A stretch of DNA of 16,557 nucleotides from CALCHX01 sp035761165 (GTDB lineage: Bacteria > Gemmatimonadota > Gemmatimonadetes > Gemmatimonadales > Gemmatimonadaceae): NCBI GenBank assembly GCA_035761165.1, contig DASTRO010000089.1, forward strand, positions 1 through 16,557. Reading direction: 5' to 3'. This document shows positions 1 to 8,762 of the stretch, in pieces (position 1 is the first letter of the stretch; the number at the start of each line of letters is the position of its first letter). Both the position numbers and the translations under genes were made by a program. The notes below the pieces were generated by a model, which saw only the letters and a program-made list of their open reading frames with translations, ran no database searches and was not told where the DNA came from.

Positions 1-996
1 TTCCGTGCGTGGAACCTCGCCACCGACGACTTCCCGAGCGCCGCGTCGGGGATCGGCGAGATGGACGTCGTGCTCTGCCGCAACGTGCTGATCTACTTCG
101 ATCGCGCGACCGTGGCCGCCGTCGCCCACCGCCTGCTCGCGTCGCTCGGCGAGGAGGGCTGGCTCTTCCTCGGCGCCTCCGACCCGATGCTCGGCGAGCT
201 CGTGCCGTGCGAGACGGTGGTGACCGGTGCGGGGCTGGCCTACCGTCGCCTGGACGTCGCGCTGCCACGCCCGCGCGTCTGGCTGCGCCGCGAGCTGCCG
301 GAGCCGCCGGAGCCGCCCACCGCGGCCGCACCATCCGCCGCACCCGCTGCGTCCACCGCACCCGCCGCACCCGCCGCACCCGCTGCGAGTGGGACGGCGG
401 CGGTCGAGCCGCCACCGGAGGTGACGCGGGCACCGTCCACGCCCTCCACGCCCTCCACGCGCTCGACGCCCGCCTCGCCCGCGCCGTCCGAGCCCGCCCT
501 GGCCGCCGCGCTGGCCCACTACGCGGCGCGCGACTATGCCGCGGCGGCCGACGCGGCGCGCACGCTCGTGCAGCGCGACGCGGGACTCCTGCCTGCGTGG
601 ACGCTGCTCGTCCGCGCCCTCGCCAACGCCGGCCGCGAGGCGGACGCCGAGCAGGCGTGCGCCGCGGGGCTGGAGCGCCACCGCGACTCCGCCGAGCTGG
701 CGTACCTGCACGCCGTGCTGCTGGCGCACGGCGGGCACTTCGCGGCCAGCGCGGCCGCGGCGCGGCGCGCGCTCTACCTGGACCGCACGCTCGCCGTGGC
801 GCAGCTGGCGCTCGGGGCGGCGCTGGCGCGCGAGGGGCACGGCGTGCAGGCGCGGCGCGCCTACGAGACGGCCGAGCGGCTGCTGGCCGCGCAGCCGCCC
901 GACGCGCCGGTGCCGCTCGCCGACGGCGAGCCGGCGCGCCGGCTGCTGGAGGCGGCGCGGGCACAGCAGCGGCACCTCGCCGGGGCGGTCGCGTGA
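1..996 (+). CDS. cheR: CheR-type chemoreceptor methyltransferase with C-terminal TPR region, 5' end cut by window
   Basis: This cytoplasmic enzyme would transfer methyl groups from S-adenosylmethionine to receptor glutamates. The frame is open from base 1, so the N-terminus lies outside the window. The visible start is the end of the SAM-dependent domain: VVLCRNVLIYFD near bases 67-102, then a glycine-containing LFLGASDP segment, both typical of CheR. From about 300 to 490 there is a linker rich in Ala, Pro, Ser and Thr, encoded by short repeats. From about 500 to 960 helical repeats with A-x-x-x-A spacing look like two to four TPR units, as in CheR-TPR proteins such as FrzF and WspC, where they aid protein contacts. 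The TGA stop overlaps the cheW start by four bases (GTGA). The CheR call is firm; the number of TPR units is uncertain. Confidence 0.93.
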   Translation, partial: FRAWNLATDDFPSAASGIGEMDVVLCRNVLIYFDRATVAAVAHRLLASLGEEGWLFLGASDPMLGELVPCETVVTGAGLAYRRLDVALPRPRVWLRRELPEPPEPPTAAAPSAAPAASTAPAAPAAPAASGTAAVEPPPEVTRAPSTPSTPSTRSTPASPAPSEPALAAALAHYAARDYAAAADAARTLVQRDAGLLPAWTLLVRALANAGREADAEQACAAGLERHRDSAELAYLHAVLLAHGGHFAASAAAARRALYLDRTLAVAQLALGAALAREGHGVQARRAYETAERLLAAQPPDAPVPLADGEPARRLLEAARAQQRHLAGAVA

Positions 997-1595
997 CCGG
1001 GCCGCGCGCCAGACGCTCGCCGCGCGACCTCGAGAACGTCGCCTGGGCGGAGCTGCACGCCCGCGTCGAGGAGGTGGGGCGCACCCTCGCCGGCGGGAGC
1101 GCGGCCGATCCCGCGGCCGTCCTCGCCGCACGGGCGCGCGAGCTGGCGCGCGTGCCGGCGGCGCCGGATGCCGAGCCCGCGCTCGAGGTGCTCGGCTTCA
1201 CGCTCGGCGAGCGCACGTTCGGAATCGAGTCGCACCACGTGCACGAGGTGCTGCGCGACGTGCGCCTCACGCCGCTCCCCGGCGCGGCCGCGCCGGTGAC
1301 GGCGGTCGTCGCCTGGCGCGGCCGCATCCTCACCGTGCTCGACCTGCGCGGCGCGCTCGGCGCGCCGCCCGGTCCCGCGCCGGCCACGCGACTCCTCGTC
1401 CTCGGCGACGAGCGCCCCGAGCTCGGGCTGCTCGCCGACGACATCGGCACGCTGACGCCACTGGCGGCGACCGCGCTGCACCCGCTCCCCGAGGGCGCGA
1501 CGGCGCAGCGCGAGTACGTGCGCGCCATCACCGACGACGCCACCGTCCTCCTCGACGGCGCCGCGATCCTGCGGCTGCACGCCGACGAGGGCTGA
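993..1595 (+). CDS. cheW: CheW-like coupling protein, 200 aa
   Basis: CheW links chemoreceptors to the CheA kinase in cytoplasmic arrays. The GTG start at 993 overlaps the cheR stop as GTGA, which suggests translational coupling; an upstream GGGGCGG is only a weak ribosome site. Residues 1-60 form a charged helical extension with an LAARARELA segment, a type of N-terminus often seen on CheW proteins of such clusters. The CheW fold starts near residue 63 (EVLGFTLGERTFGI). It continues through VHEVLRDVRLTPLPGA, VVAWRGRILTVLDLRGALG and LLVLGDERPELGLLADDIG, the usual order of the two SH3-like subdomains. No receiver domain is attached, so this is a plain CheW rather than CheV. Confidence 0.94.
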   Translation: MTGPRARRSPRDLENVAWAELHARVEEVGRTLAGGSAADPAAVLAARARELARVPAAPDAEPALEVLGFTLGERTFGIESHHVHEVLRDVRLTPLPGAAAPVTAVVAWRGRILTVLDLRGALGAPPGPAPATRLLVLGDERPELGLLADDIGTLTPLAATALHPLPEGATAQREYVRAITDDATVLLDGAAILRLHADEG

Positions 1596-1621
1596 CCTCC
1601 TCCACCTCCGCACCTCCCGAC

Positions 1622-3142
1622 ATGGACCGCAGCGTCAGCAGCCGCATCGCCACGGGCTTCGCGATCGTGCTCTCCCTGCTCGCCGTGCTGGCCATCCTGG
1701 CCATCTGGGCGCTCTCGCGCACGTCCAACACGTACGAGCGCGCGGTGGTGCAGTCGCGCGACGTGCTGGCGCGCGCACGCGAGGCGCAGAGCGAGATGCG
1801 ATCGGCCAACCTCGCCTACCTGCGCTACCTCCTGGAGCGCACCGACGTGCACCGCGCGGCGCGCGACAGCGCGCTGAGCCACGCCCGCGCGGGGCTCGAC
1901 ACGCTGCGCCTGCGCGCCCGCGCCGTGGAGAACGGCGCGGGCCAGGAGACGTGGGGCAATGCCCTCCAGCTGCTGGCCGAATGGGAGCAGACGTCGACCC
2001 GCTCGATGGACGCCGAGCGCGCCGGCAACGACACGGAGGCGCTGCGGCTGCGCCAGGAGCTCAACCCGGTGCGCGAGCAGCTCGACCAGCTGATCACCAA
2101 CGGGGTGGGCGACGCCCGCGATCACGCCGACGACGCCGCGACCACCGCGCGCGACACGGCGCGGGTCGCGCAGTTCGTGCTCGGCATCGGCCTGGTGATC
2201 ACGCTGGGCGTCGGCTTCCTGGTGGCCTGGCGGCTGCGGCACGGGATCAACACCGCGCTGCAGCAGACGGGGGGCGGACTCGCCTCGAGCGCCGCCGAGA
2301 TCCTCGCCATCGCCACCCAGCAGGCGGCCAGCGCCAACGAGAGCATGGCGGCGGTGAGCGAGACGGTGGCGACGGTGGACGAGGTGGCGCAGACGTCGGA
2401 GCAGGCGTCGCAGCGGGCGCGCGCCGTGGCCGAGTCGGCGCAGCGCGCGGCGGAGATCGCGCGCACCGGGCGGACGGCGGTGGAGCGGTCGATCGAGGCG
2501 ATGGACGCGGTGCGCGGGCGCGTCGAGTCGATCGCCGACAGCATCCTCGCCCTGGCCGAGCAGGCGCAGGCCATCGGCGAGATCATCACCGGCGTCAACG
2601 AGATCGCCGAGCGCACCAACCTGCTGGCGCTGAACGCGGCGGTGGAGGCGGCGCGCGCCGGCGAGCAGGGGCGCGGCTTCGCGGTAGTGGCCGGCGAGAT
2701 CAAGAGCCTGGCCGAGCAGAGCAAGCGCAACACGGTGGAGGTGCGCCAGATCCTGAGCGAGATCCAGCGCGCGACGAGCGCCGCGGTGATGGCCACCGAG
2801 CAGGGGACGAAGCAGGCGAACGCCGGCTCGCGGCAGGCGGGCGAGGCGGGGGAGACGATCCGCGCGCTGGCGGACGCGGTGACGCAGGCCGCGCAGGCGG
2901 CGGCGCAGATCGTCGCCTCGGCCGGCCAGCAGGCGATCGGCATGGAGCAGATCCGCCAGGCCATCGGCAACATCCACGAGGCGACGCAGCAGAACCTGCA
3001 GGCGTCCAAGCAGGCGGAGCTCGCGGCCACGGAGCTCAACCGGCTCGGCTCCACGCTCGTGGACCTGGTGGGGGGCGGCGCCGGGCAGCGAGCGGCGATG
3101 CAGCGCGAGGCGGCGCAGCATCGGGCGGCGCGCCAGGGCTGA
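1622..3142 (+). CDS. mcp: methyl-accepting chemotaxis protein, two membrane segments, no evident HAMP, 506 aa
   Basis: This is an inner-membrane chemoreceptor. Residues 11-31 form the first membrane segment and about 183-203 the second. The 150 residues between them are predominantly helical and charged, like a four-helix-bundle ligand domain, though no family can be assigned by eye. The cytoplasmic coiled coil carries the highly conserved hairpin tip at about 327-360 (EIAERTNLLALNAAVEAARA, then GRGFAVVAGEIKSLAEQ), the CheA/CheW contact region. Only about 15-20 residues separate the second membrane segment from the Ala/Ser-rich coiled coil, so a normal HAMP of about 50 residues appears absent. 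The C-terminus (AARQG) lacks a CheR-tethering pentapeptide. The ATG at 1622 starts just before the first membrane helix; no good ribosome site precedes it, and it lies 26 bases after cheW. Confidence 0.95.
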   Translation: MDRSVSSRIATGFAIVLSLLAVLAILAIWALSRTSNTYERAVVQSRDVLARAREAQSEMRSANLAYLRYLLERTDVHRAARDSALSHARAGLDTLRLRARAVENGAGQETWGNALQLLAEWEQTSTRSMDAERAGNDTEALRLRQELNPVREQLDQLITNGVGDARDHADDAATTARDTARVAQFVLGIGLVITLGVGFLVAWRLRHGINTALQQTGGGLASSAAEILAIATQQAASANESMAAVSETVATVDEVAQTSEQASQRARAVAESAQRAAEIARTGRTAVERSIEAMDAVRGRVESIADSILALAEQAQAIGEIITGVNEIAERTNLLALNAAVEAARAGEQGRGFAVVAGEIKSLAEQSKRNTVEVRQILSEIQRATSAAVMATEQGTKQANAGSRQAGEAGETIRALADAVTQAAQAAAQIVASAGQQAIGMEQIRQAIGNIHEATQQNLQASKQAELAATELNRLGSTLVDLVGGGAGQRAAMQREAAQHRAARQG

Positions 3143-3193
3143 CGTGTCCGCTCACGCCGTGTCGACCAGCGTGGTCCTCGCCAGGGCGGCCCG

Positions 3194-5791
3194 ATGACGC
3201 CCGACTCGCTGGCCGCGCGCCTGCTGCAGACCTTCCTGGTCGAGCTGGACGACCAGCTCGGGGTGCTCGACGCCGAGCTGGTGGCGCTGGAATCGCACCC
3301 GGAGGGGGACGCCGAGCGGCTGGCGGCGATCTTCCGCGTCTTCCACACGCTCAAGGGCGCGGCACGGGTGGCCGGCGCACCGCAGGTGGAGGCGGTCTGC
3401 CACGCGCTGGAGACGCTGCTGGCCGACGTCCGGGCCGGCCGGCGCGCGCTGGGCGCGGAGGAGTTCGCGCTGCTCTTCGCGGCGGTGGACGCACTGGCCG
3501 ACGCGGGGCGGCGACTGCGCGAGCGGCAGTCCGTGGACGAGGGGCCGCTGGCGGAGCTGGCGCGCCGGCTCGGCGCCGGCTTCCTCGGCCGGGTAGGCGG
3601 CGAGGGGGCGGTGGGGACGATGGCGGGGCTGGAGATGACGCCCGCGCCGGCGCCCGCGCCGGTGCCCGCGCCGGAGTCGCTGCCGGCGCCCGCGCCGGAA
3701 TCCGCCGCGCGGACAGCCGGGGACGTCGGGACGGGGCGTCCTCCGTCCGAGGTCGCGGGGCGGACCGATGCGGGCACCGCCGACGCACGCACCGAGGCGC
3801 CGGCGGCCACGGACGGCGGCGCGCACGAGCTGGTGGGCGTGGGCGGCGAGGCCGAATCGGCGCCGCCGCCACCGGAAGGGGCGGCCGGACCGGCGTCGGT
3901 GCGCGTGCAGACGGAGAAGCTGGACGCGGTGGGGAACGCGGTGGGGGACCTGCTGGTGTCGGCAGCGCGCGCGGAGCGGCAGCCGGAGGCGCTGGAGGCG
4001 CTGGCGACGGAGATGGCGCGGTGGACGCGCGAGTGGCAGCGGCTGCTGCCGCGGCTGCGGACGGCGATGGGGGAGACGACGGGCGGGGCGCGGGCGGACA
4101 CCGGGTCGGGTGCGGAGACGGGCGCCGCGGCACGAGCGGAGGTGGGCGTGGGGGCCCCCCCCCAACAGCACGATGGCGCCGGCGCCCTCGCGCCGCACCG
4201 TCCGTCCACCGCCGGCACCACCATTCCCACGCGCGACGGCTCGCCCGCCGCCCAGCATCTCCTCGACCGCCTGGCCGCCCTCGACGCGCAGGCCCGGCAC
4301 GTGGCGCGCGAGCTGGCGCGGGCCGCGGCCGCCGCCCGCGACGACGCGCGTGCCATCGGACGGGTGAGCGACGAGCTGGGCGAGCAGGTGCGCCGCCTGC
4401 GCCTGCGCCCGTTCGCCGAAGCGGCCGAGGCGCTGCCCCGCGTGGCGCGCGACGTCGCGGCGGCCGGCGGCAAGGAGGTGGAGCTGCGCCTCACCGGCGG
4501 CGAGGTGGAGGCCGACCGCGCCGTGCTGGACGGCGTGCGCGAGGCGCTGCTCCACCTCGTGCGCAACGCGGTGGACCACGGACTGGAGACACCGGAGGAG
4601 CGCGAGCGCGCCGGCAAGCCGCCGCGCGGCACCGTGCACGTGGGTGCCGCGCTGCGCGGCGGGCACCTGCTCGTCACCGTGGCCGACGACGGGCGCGGGC
4701 TCGATACGGCGGCCGTGCGCGAGCAGCTCGAGCGACGCGGACATCCCGCCCCCGACGACCCGCGCGAGCTGGCCCGCGTCCTCTTCGAGGGCGGCTTCTC
4801 CACCAAGCGGCGGGCGACCGAGATCTCCGGCCGGGGCGTGGGGCTCGACGTCGTGCGCACGGCGATGCGCCGCGTGCGCGGCCGCGTGGACGTGCGGTGG
4901 ACGGCCGGCGAGGGGACCACGTTCACCCTCGAGGCGCCCATCTCGCTGGCCACCCAGCGCGCCCTCGTGGTGCGCGTCGGCGAGCTGCCGCTGGCCATCC
5001 CCACCGAGCGCATCGAGCGGCTCGTCCGCGTCGCCGCCACCGAGCTGCGCCTGGCCGAGGGGCGCCGCTTCCTGGCCACGTCCACCGGGCCGGTGCCGGT
5101 GGCGACGCTGGCGCGGCTGCTCGGCCCGCCGCTCCCCGACCGGCCGCTGGCGGGAGCGGTGCCGCTCGTCCTGCTCGCGGCCGCGGAGCGCCGGCTCGCC
5201 GTGGCGGTCGACGGGATCGACGCCGAGCGCGAGCTCGTCGTGCGGCCGATCGCGCGCCGCGGTGGCGGCGCGCTGCCGGCGCTGGTCGGGGCGGCGCTGC
5301 TCGGCGACGGGAGTGTCGCCCTGGTGCTCGATGCTGGCGCCATCGTGTCGGCTGGCCTGGGTACCGGCACCGGCGCCGAGGTGGCGGTCGCCACCCCCGA
5401 GCCGGACGCCCGGCGGCCCCGGGTGCTGGTGGTGGACGACTCCATCACCACCCGGACGCTGGAACAGAGTGTGCTCGAGGCAGCCGGATACGAGGTGACG
5501 ACGGCGGTGGACGGCGCCGACGGCTGGCGCCTGCTGCAGGAGCGGGGCGCCGATCTGGTGATCAGCGACGTGGAGATGCCCCGGATGGACGGATTCACGC
5601 TGTGCGAGACCGTGCGCGCCTCCAAGCGCTTCGCGCAGCTGCCCGTGATCCTGGTGACGTCGCTGGAGACGCCGGAGCACCGCGCGCGCGGGTTGGAGGC
5701 CGGCGCCGACGCCTACGTCGTGAAGAGCAGCTTCGACCAGGAGGCGCTGCTGGCCACCGTGCGCGAGCTGCTCGGCCGCGCGGGCGCATGA
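3194..5791 (+). CDS. cheA: CheA histidine kinase fused to a C-terminal receiver domain, 865 aa
   Basis: This is the central chemosensory kinase. Residues 1-115 are the Hpt (P1) domain, with phospho-accepting His51 in FHTLKGAARVAG. Residues 143-232 are a Pro/Ala/Gly linker with PAPAP repeats and no visible P2. P3 dimerisation helices begin near 233 but are split by a low-complexity stretch at about 293-354 before helical sequence resumes. The ATPase domain shows an N box (LVRNAVDHGLE, about 455-465), a G1 box (DDGRGLD, about 498-504) and SGRGVGLDVV (about 546-555). The CheW-like P5 domain covers about 583-715. A receiver follows from about 742, with Asp792 (ISDVEMP) and Lys844. The Hpt-kinase-REC order matches hybrid CheA proteins such as FrzE. 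The ATG at 3194 has AGGG about 8 bases upstream. The stop overlaps cheB as ATGA. Confidence 0.96.
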   Translation: MTPDSLAARLLQTFLVELDDQLGVLDAELVALESHPEGDAERLAAIFRVFHTLKGAARVAGAPQVEAVCHALETLLADVRAGRRALGAEEFALLFAAVDALADAGRRLRERQSVDEGPLAELARRLGAGFLGRVGGEGAVGTMAGLEMTPAPAPAPVPAPESLPAPAPESAARTAGDVGTGRPPSEVAGRTDAGTADARTEAPAATDGGAHELVGVGGEAESAPPPPEGAAGPASVRVQTEKLDAVGNAVGDLLVSAARAERQPEALEALATEMARWTREWQRLLPRLRTAMGETTGGARADTGSGAETGAAARAEVGVGAPPQQHDGAGALAPHRPSTAGTTIPTRDGSPAAQHLLDRLAALDAQARHVARELARAAAAARDDARAIGRVSDELGEQVRRLRLRPFAEAAEALPRVARDVAAAGGKEVELRLTGGEVEADRAVLDGVREALLHLVRNAVDHGLETPEERERAGKPPRGTVHVGAALRGGHLLVTVADDGRGLDTAAVREQLERRGHPAPDDPRELARVLFEGGFSTKRRATEISGRGVGLDVVRTAMRRVRGRVDVRWTAGEGTTFTLEAPISLATQRALVVRVGELPLAIPTERIERLVRVAATELRLAEGRRFLATSTGPVPVATLARLLGPPLPDRPLAGAVPLVLLAAAERRLAVAVDGIDAERELVVRPIARRGGGALPALVGAALLGDGSVALVLDAGAIVSAGLGTGTGAEVAVATPEPDARRPRVLVVDDSITTRTLEQSVLEAAGYEVTTAVDGADGWRLLQERGADLVISDVEMPRMDGFTLCETVRASKRFAQLPVILVTSLETPEHRARGLEAGADAYVVKSSFDQEALLATVRELLGRAGA
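4150..4180 (+). repeat. GC-tract dispersed repeat, copy A (inside cheA)
   Basis: Five G, nine C, then AACAGCACGATGGCGCC. It shares the G-run/C-run palindrome and the flank (A/G)AC(A/G)GCA-NN-AT(C/G)GC with copies at 10438-10465 and 11129-11157. It lies in frame within the low-complexity insert that splits the CheA dimerisation helices. The match is seen directly; any function is unknown. Confidence 0.6.
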
Positions 5792-6942
5792 GCGGGCCCG
5801 GCGGCGCGGACCCGGACGCCGGGCTGGGCGACCCGTCCGCGGCGCGGCGCCGCGACGGGACCGGCGGCACGCGGCCCATCCGCGTGCTGGTGGTGGAGGA
5901 CTCGCCCACCGTACGCCAGCTCCTCGTCGCGATGCTCGGCAGCGATCCGCAGATCGACGTCGTCGGGGAGGCCGACAACGGGCTGGATGCGGTGCGCGCG
6001 GCGGTGCGGCTCGCGCCCGACCTCATCACGATGGACGTCAACATGCCCGGCCTGGACGGGCTGGCGGCGACGAAGGAGATCATGGCCGAGGCGCCGACGG
6101 CGATCATCATCGTCTCGTCCACCGCGAACCAGCGGGCCGTGTCGCTCTCGCTCGACGCGACGCGCGCCGGCGCGCTGATGGTGCTGCCGAAGCCGGAGAG
6201 CCCGCTCGCGCCCGGCTTCGCCGAGCAGCGGGCGCAGCTGGTGAGCATGGCCAAGGCGATGGCGCAGGTGAAGGTCGTGCGGCGGTGGGCGTCGCGCCGG
6301 GGGGGCAGGCGGCCCGCGTCCACGACGGCGCCGCGACTGGCCCGTCGTGCCGGCGACGTGGCGACCGTGCGGCTGGTGGCCATCGGCTGCTCCACCGGCG
6401 GGCCGGCGGCGCTGCAGCGCATCCTCGGCGAGCTGCCCGCGGACTTCCCCGTGCCGATCGCCGTCGTACAGCACATGGCGCCGGGCTTCGTGCACGGCCT
6501 CGCCACCTGGCTCGACGGCGCCTGCGCGCTCCGCGTCCGGGTGGCGACCGAGGGCGAGCGGCTGCAGGCCGGCACCGTCTACCTGGCCGGCGACGACCGG
6601 CAGTTCGGCGTGGCGCGCGACCCGCGCGACCCGCGCGCCGTGGCCGCGCGGCTGACGGACGACGCGCCGGTGGACGGCTTCCGGCCGTCGGCCACGCACC
6701 TGTTCGCCAGCGTCGCCCGGGCGCTGGGCGCCGACGCGGCCGGCGTCATCCTCACCGGCATGGGACGCGACGGCGTGGACGGCCTGATGGCGCTGCGCCG
6801 GACCGGCGCGCCGGTGCTGGCGCAGGACGAGGCGTCGAGCGTGGTCTACGGGATGGCGCGCGAGGCGGTGCAGGCCGGCGCGGTGACCGAGCTGCTGCCG
6901 CTGGACGAGATCGCCGGCCGCCTGCAGGAGCTCGTCGCGTGA
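5788..6942 (+). CDS. cheB: CheB receptor methylesterase/glutamine deamidase with receiver domain, 384 aa
   Basis: CheB removes receptor methyl esters (and deamidates glutamines) when phosphorylated by CheA, opposing CheR. The ATG at 5788 overlaps the cheA stop as ATGA. Residues 1-29 are a charged, Gly-rich leader. The receiver begins at about 31 (IRVLVVEDSP), with phospho-acceptor Asp83 in ITMDVNMPGLDG and a lysine in VLPKPESP. A basic linker at about 165-190 leads to the catalytic domain. There the triad is visible: Ser202 in GCSTGGP, His229 in VVQHMAPGF and Asp328 in GMGRDG. Length and domain order match typical CheB, and nothing essential is missing. The TGA stop overlaps the next gene as GTGA. 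Confidence 0.97.
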   Translation: MSGPGGADPDAGLGDPSAARRRDGTGGTRPIRVLVVEDSPTVRQLLVAMLGSDPQIDVVGEADNGLDAVRAAVRLAPDLITMDVNMPGLDGLAATKEIMAEAPTAIIIVSSTANQRAVSLSLDATRAGALMVLPKPESPLAPGFAEQRAQLVSMAKAMAQVKVVRRWASRRGGRRPASTTAPRLARRAGDVATVRLVAIGCSTGGPAALQRILGELPADFPVPIAVVQHMAPGFVHGLATWLDGACALRVRVATEGERLQAGTVYLAGDDRQFGVARDPRDPRAVAARLTDDAPVDGFRPSATHLFASVARALGADAAGVILTGMGRDGVDGLMALRRTGAPVLAQDEASSVVYGMAREAVQAGAVTELLPLDEIAGRLQELVA

Positions 6943-8762
6943 GCGCGCCGCGCTCGCCCACCGCCACGCCGGCGCCCGACGCCGGCGACGCGCGGCTGCA
7001 CGCCGCGCCGGGCGTGCGGCGCGTGCTCATCGTGGAGGACAGCGCGACGCAGGCCGCCGCGCTGGCCGCGCTGCTCGAGGAGCACGGCTACGCGACGGTG
7101 ACGGCGCGCGATGGCGAGGAGGCGCTGGCCCGCGTGGCCGACACGCCGGTGGACCTCGTGCTGAGCGACGTCGTCATGCCGGGGCTCAGCGGCTACGACG
7201 TCTGCCGCCGCATCAAGACGGAGCTCGGGCGGCGCGACCTGCCGGTGGTGCTGCTCACCGGGCTGAGCGACCCGATGGACATCATCCGCGGCCTGGAGAG
7301 CGGCGCCGACAACTACATCACCAAGCCGTACGAGCGCACGCACCTGCTGAGTCGCGTGCGCCAGGTGCTCGACAATCGCGACATGCGCCGCCAGGCGGCG
7401 GCCGGCGAGGGGGTGGAGATCACCTTCCTCGGCGCGCGCTTCAACATCACCGCCGACAAGGAGCAGATCCTCGACCTGCTCGTCTCGAGCTACGAGGAGC
7501 TGGTGCGCACCAACCAGGCGGTGCGCCAGGCGGAGCAGCGCTCGCGCTTCCTGGCGGAGGCGACGGGGATCCTGGCCGCGTCGCTCGACGCGGAGACCGT
7601 GTTGGGCAACCTGACGCGCTTCGCCGTGCCGACGATGGCCGACGTCTGCGCGGCCGACCTGGTGGACGAGGACGGCCGCGTGCGCCGCGTGGAGGTGGCG
7701 GCCGCGTCGCCGGCGCTGGCCGCGGCGGCCGAGGCGCTGCGCGCGCACACGCCGACGGCGGGCGGGCCGGGGCTGGTGGGGCACGTGCTGCGCCAGCGCC
7801 TGCCGGTGCTCCTCCCCGACGTGCCCGCGGAGGTCCTGCAGGCGCTGGCCCCCGGCGCCGACGCGCTGCGCGACCCGCAGGCCGCCGGGCTTCGCTCGCT
7901 GCTCGTCGTCCCGCTCGTGGCGCGCGGCCACACGCTGGGCGCTCTGCTCCTCCTGGGCGGTGCGACGCGGCGGCGCTACGGCCCCGAGGACCTGGCGCTG
8001 GCGCAGGAGCTGGCGCGGCAGGCAGCGCTGGCCGTGGACAACGCGCGGCTCTACCACGCGGCGCAGCAGGCGACGCGGGCGCGCGACGACGTGCTGGCGA
8101 TCGTCTCGCACGACCTGCGCAACCCGATCCACGCCATCTACATGGCCGCCAGCTTCCTGCTGGACGTGCTCCCCGACGACCCGGCCGACGCCGACGCCGC
8201 GCTCTCCCGCCGCCAGGCCGCCGTCATCCGCCGCGGCGCGCAACGCGCCAACGCGCTGATCAGCGACCTGCTGGACGTGACGCGCATCGAGGCGGGGCGG
8301 CTGACGGTGAGCACGGCGCCGGTGGACGCGGCCGAGCTGGTGAACGACGCGGTGCACGACGCGACGCCGCTGGCGGAGGACAAGTCACAGCGCCTGACGA
8401 CGCACTACGGCGAGCGCCTGCCGAAGGTGCGCGCCGACCGCGGCCGCATCGCGCAGCTGTTCGGCAACCTGCTGGGCAATGCGATCAAGTTCACCCCGAC
8501 GGGCGGCGAGGTGACGGTGCGGGCGCAGGTGGAGGACGGCATGGTGCGCTTCACGGTGGTGGACAGCGGCCCCGGCATCGCGCCGGACGACCTGCCCCAC
8601 CTCTTCGACCGCTACTGGCAGGCGCGCGACACGGCGGACCTGGGCACGGGGCTCGGCCTCTTCATCGCGCGCGGCATCGCCGAGGCACACGGCGGGCGAA
8701 TCTGGGCGGAGAGCACGCCCGGGGCGGGGGCGGCGTTTCACTTCACGCTACCGGTGGAGTGA
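6939..8762 (+). CDS. REC-GAF-histidine kinase hybrid, probable operon output or regulator, 607 aa
   Basis: This soluble signalling protein could receive phosphate from CheA and act as a kinase itself. The GTG at 6939 overlaps the cheB stop. The receiver covers about 28-145 (VLIVEDS, Asp77 in VLSDVVMP, Lys129 in NYITKPYE). It is followed by EITFLGARFNI and QILDLLVSSYEELVRTN, a linker helix often seen in REC-kinase hybrids next to chemosensory clusters. A GAF-like domain spans about 195-365. The HisKA helix has His391 (IVSHDLRNP), and the ATPase shows an N box (GNLLGNAIKFTP), G1 (DSGPGIAPDD) and G2 (GTGLGLFIARG). There is no membrane segment. Its place at the operon end and the lack of a separate CheY suggest it carries or tunes the output. 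The domain calls are firm; the partner is inferred. Confidence 0.93.
   Translation: MSAPRSPTATPAPDAGDARLHAAPGVRRVLIVEDSATQAAALAALLEEHGYATVTARDGEEALARVADTPVDLVLSDVVMPGLSGYDVCRRIKTELGRRDLPVVLLTGLSDPMDIIRGLESGADNYITKPYERTHLLSRVRQVLDNRDMRRQAAAGEGVEITFLGARFNITADKEQILDLLVSSYEELVRTNQAVRQAEQRSRFLAEATGILAASLDAETVLGNLTRFAVPTMADVCAADLVDEDGRVRRVEVAAASPALAAAAEALRAHTPTAGGPGLVGHVLRQRLPVLLPDVPAEVLQALAPGADALRDPQAAGLRSLLVVPLVARGHTLGALLLLGGATRRRYGPEDLALAQELARQAALAVDNARLYHAAQQATRARDDVLAIVSHDLRNPIHAIYMAASFLLDVLPDDPADADAALSRRQAAVIRRGAQRANALISDLLDVTRIEAGRLTVSTAPVDAAELVNDAVHDATPLAEDKSQRLTTHYGERLPKVRADRGRIAQLFGNLLGNAIKFTPTGGEVTVRAQVEDGMVRFTVVDSGPGIAPDDLPHLFDRYWQARDTADLGTGLGLFIARGIAEAHGGRIWAESTPGAGAAFHFTLPVE

Noticed and set aside
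300..480. Short tandem triplet and nonamer repeats considered as a CRISPR or VNTR
   Set aside because: They are in frame, encode an Ala/Pro/Ser/Thr linker in CheR, and have no spacers.
2122..5680. Two very long minus-strand open frames opposite mcp and cheA
   Set aside because: They are mirror frames of GC-biased genes; their translations are Arg/Ser/Ala or His/Arg-rich with no domains, while the plus strand carries complete mcp and cheA.
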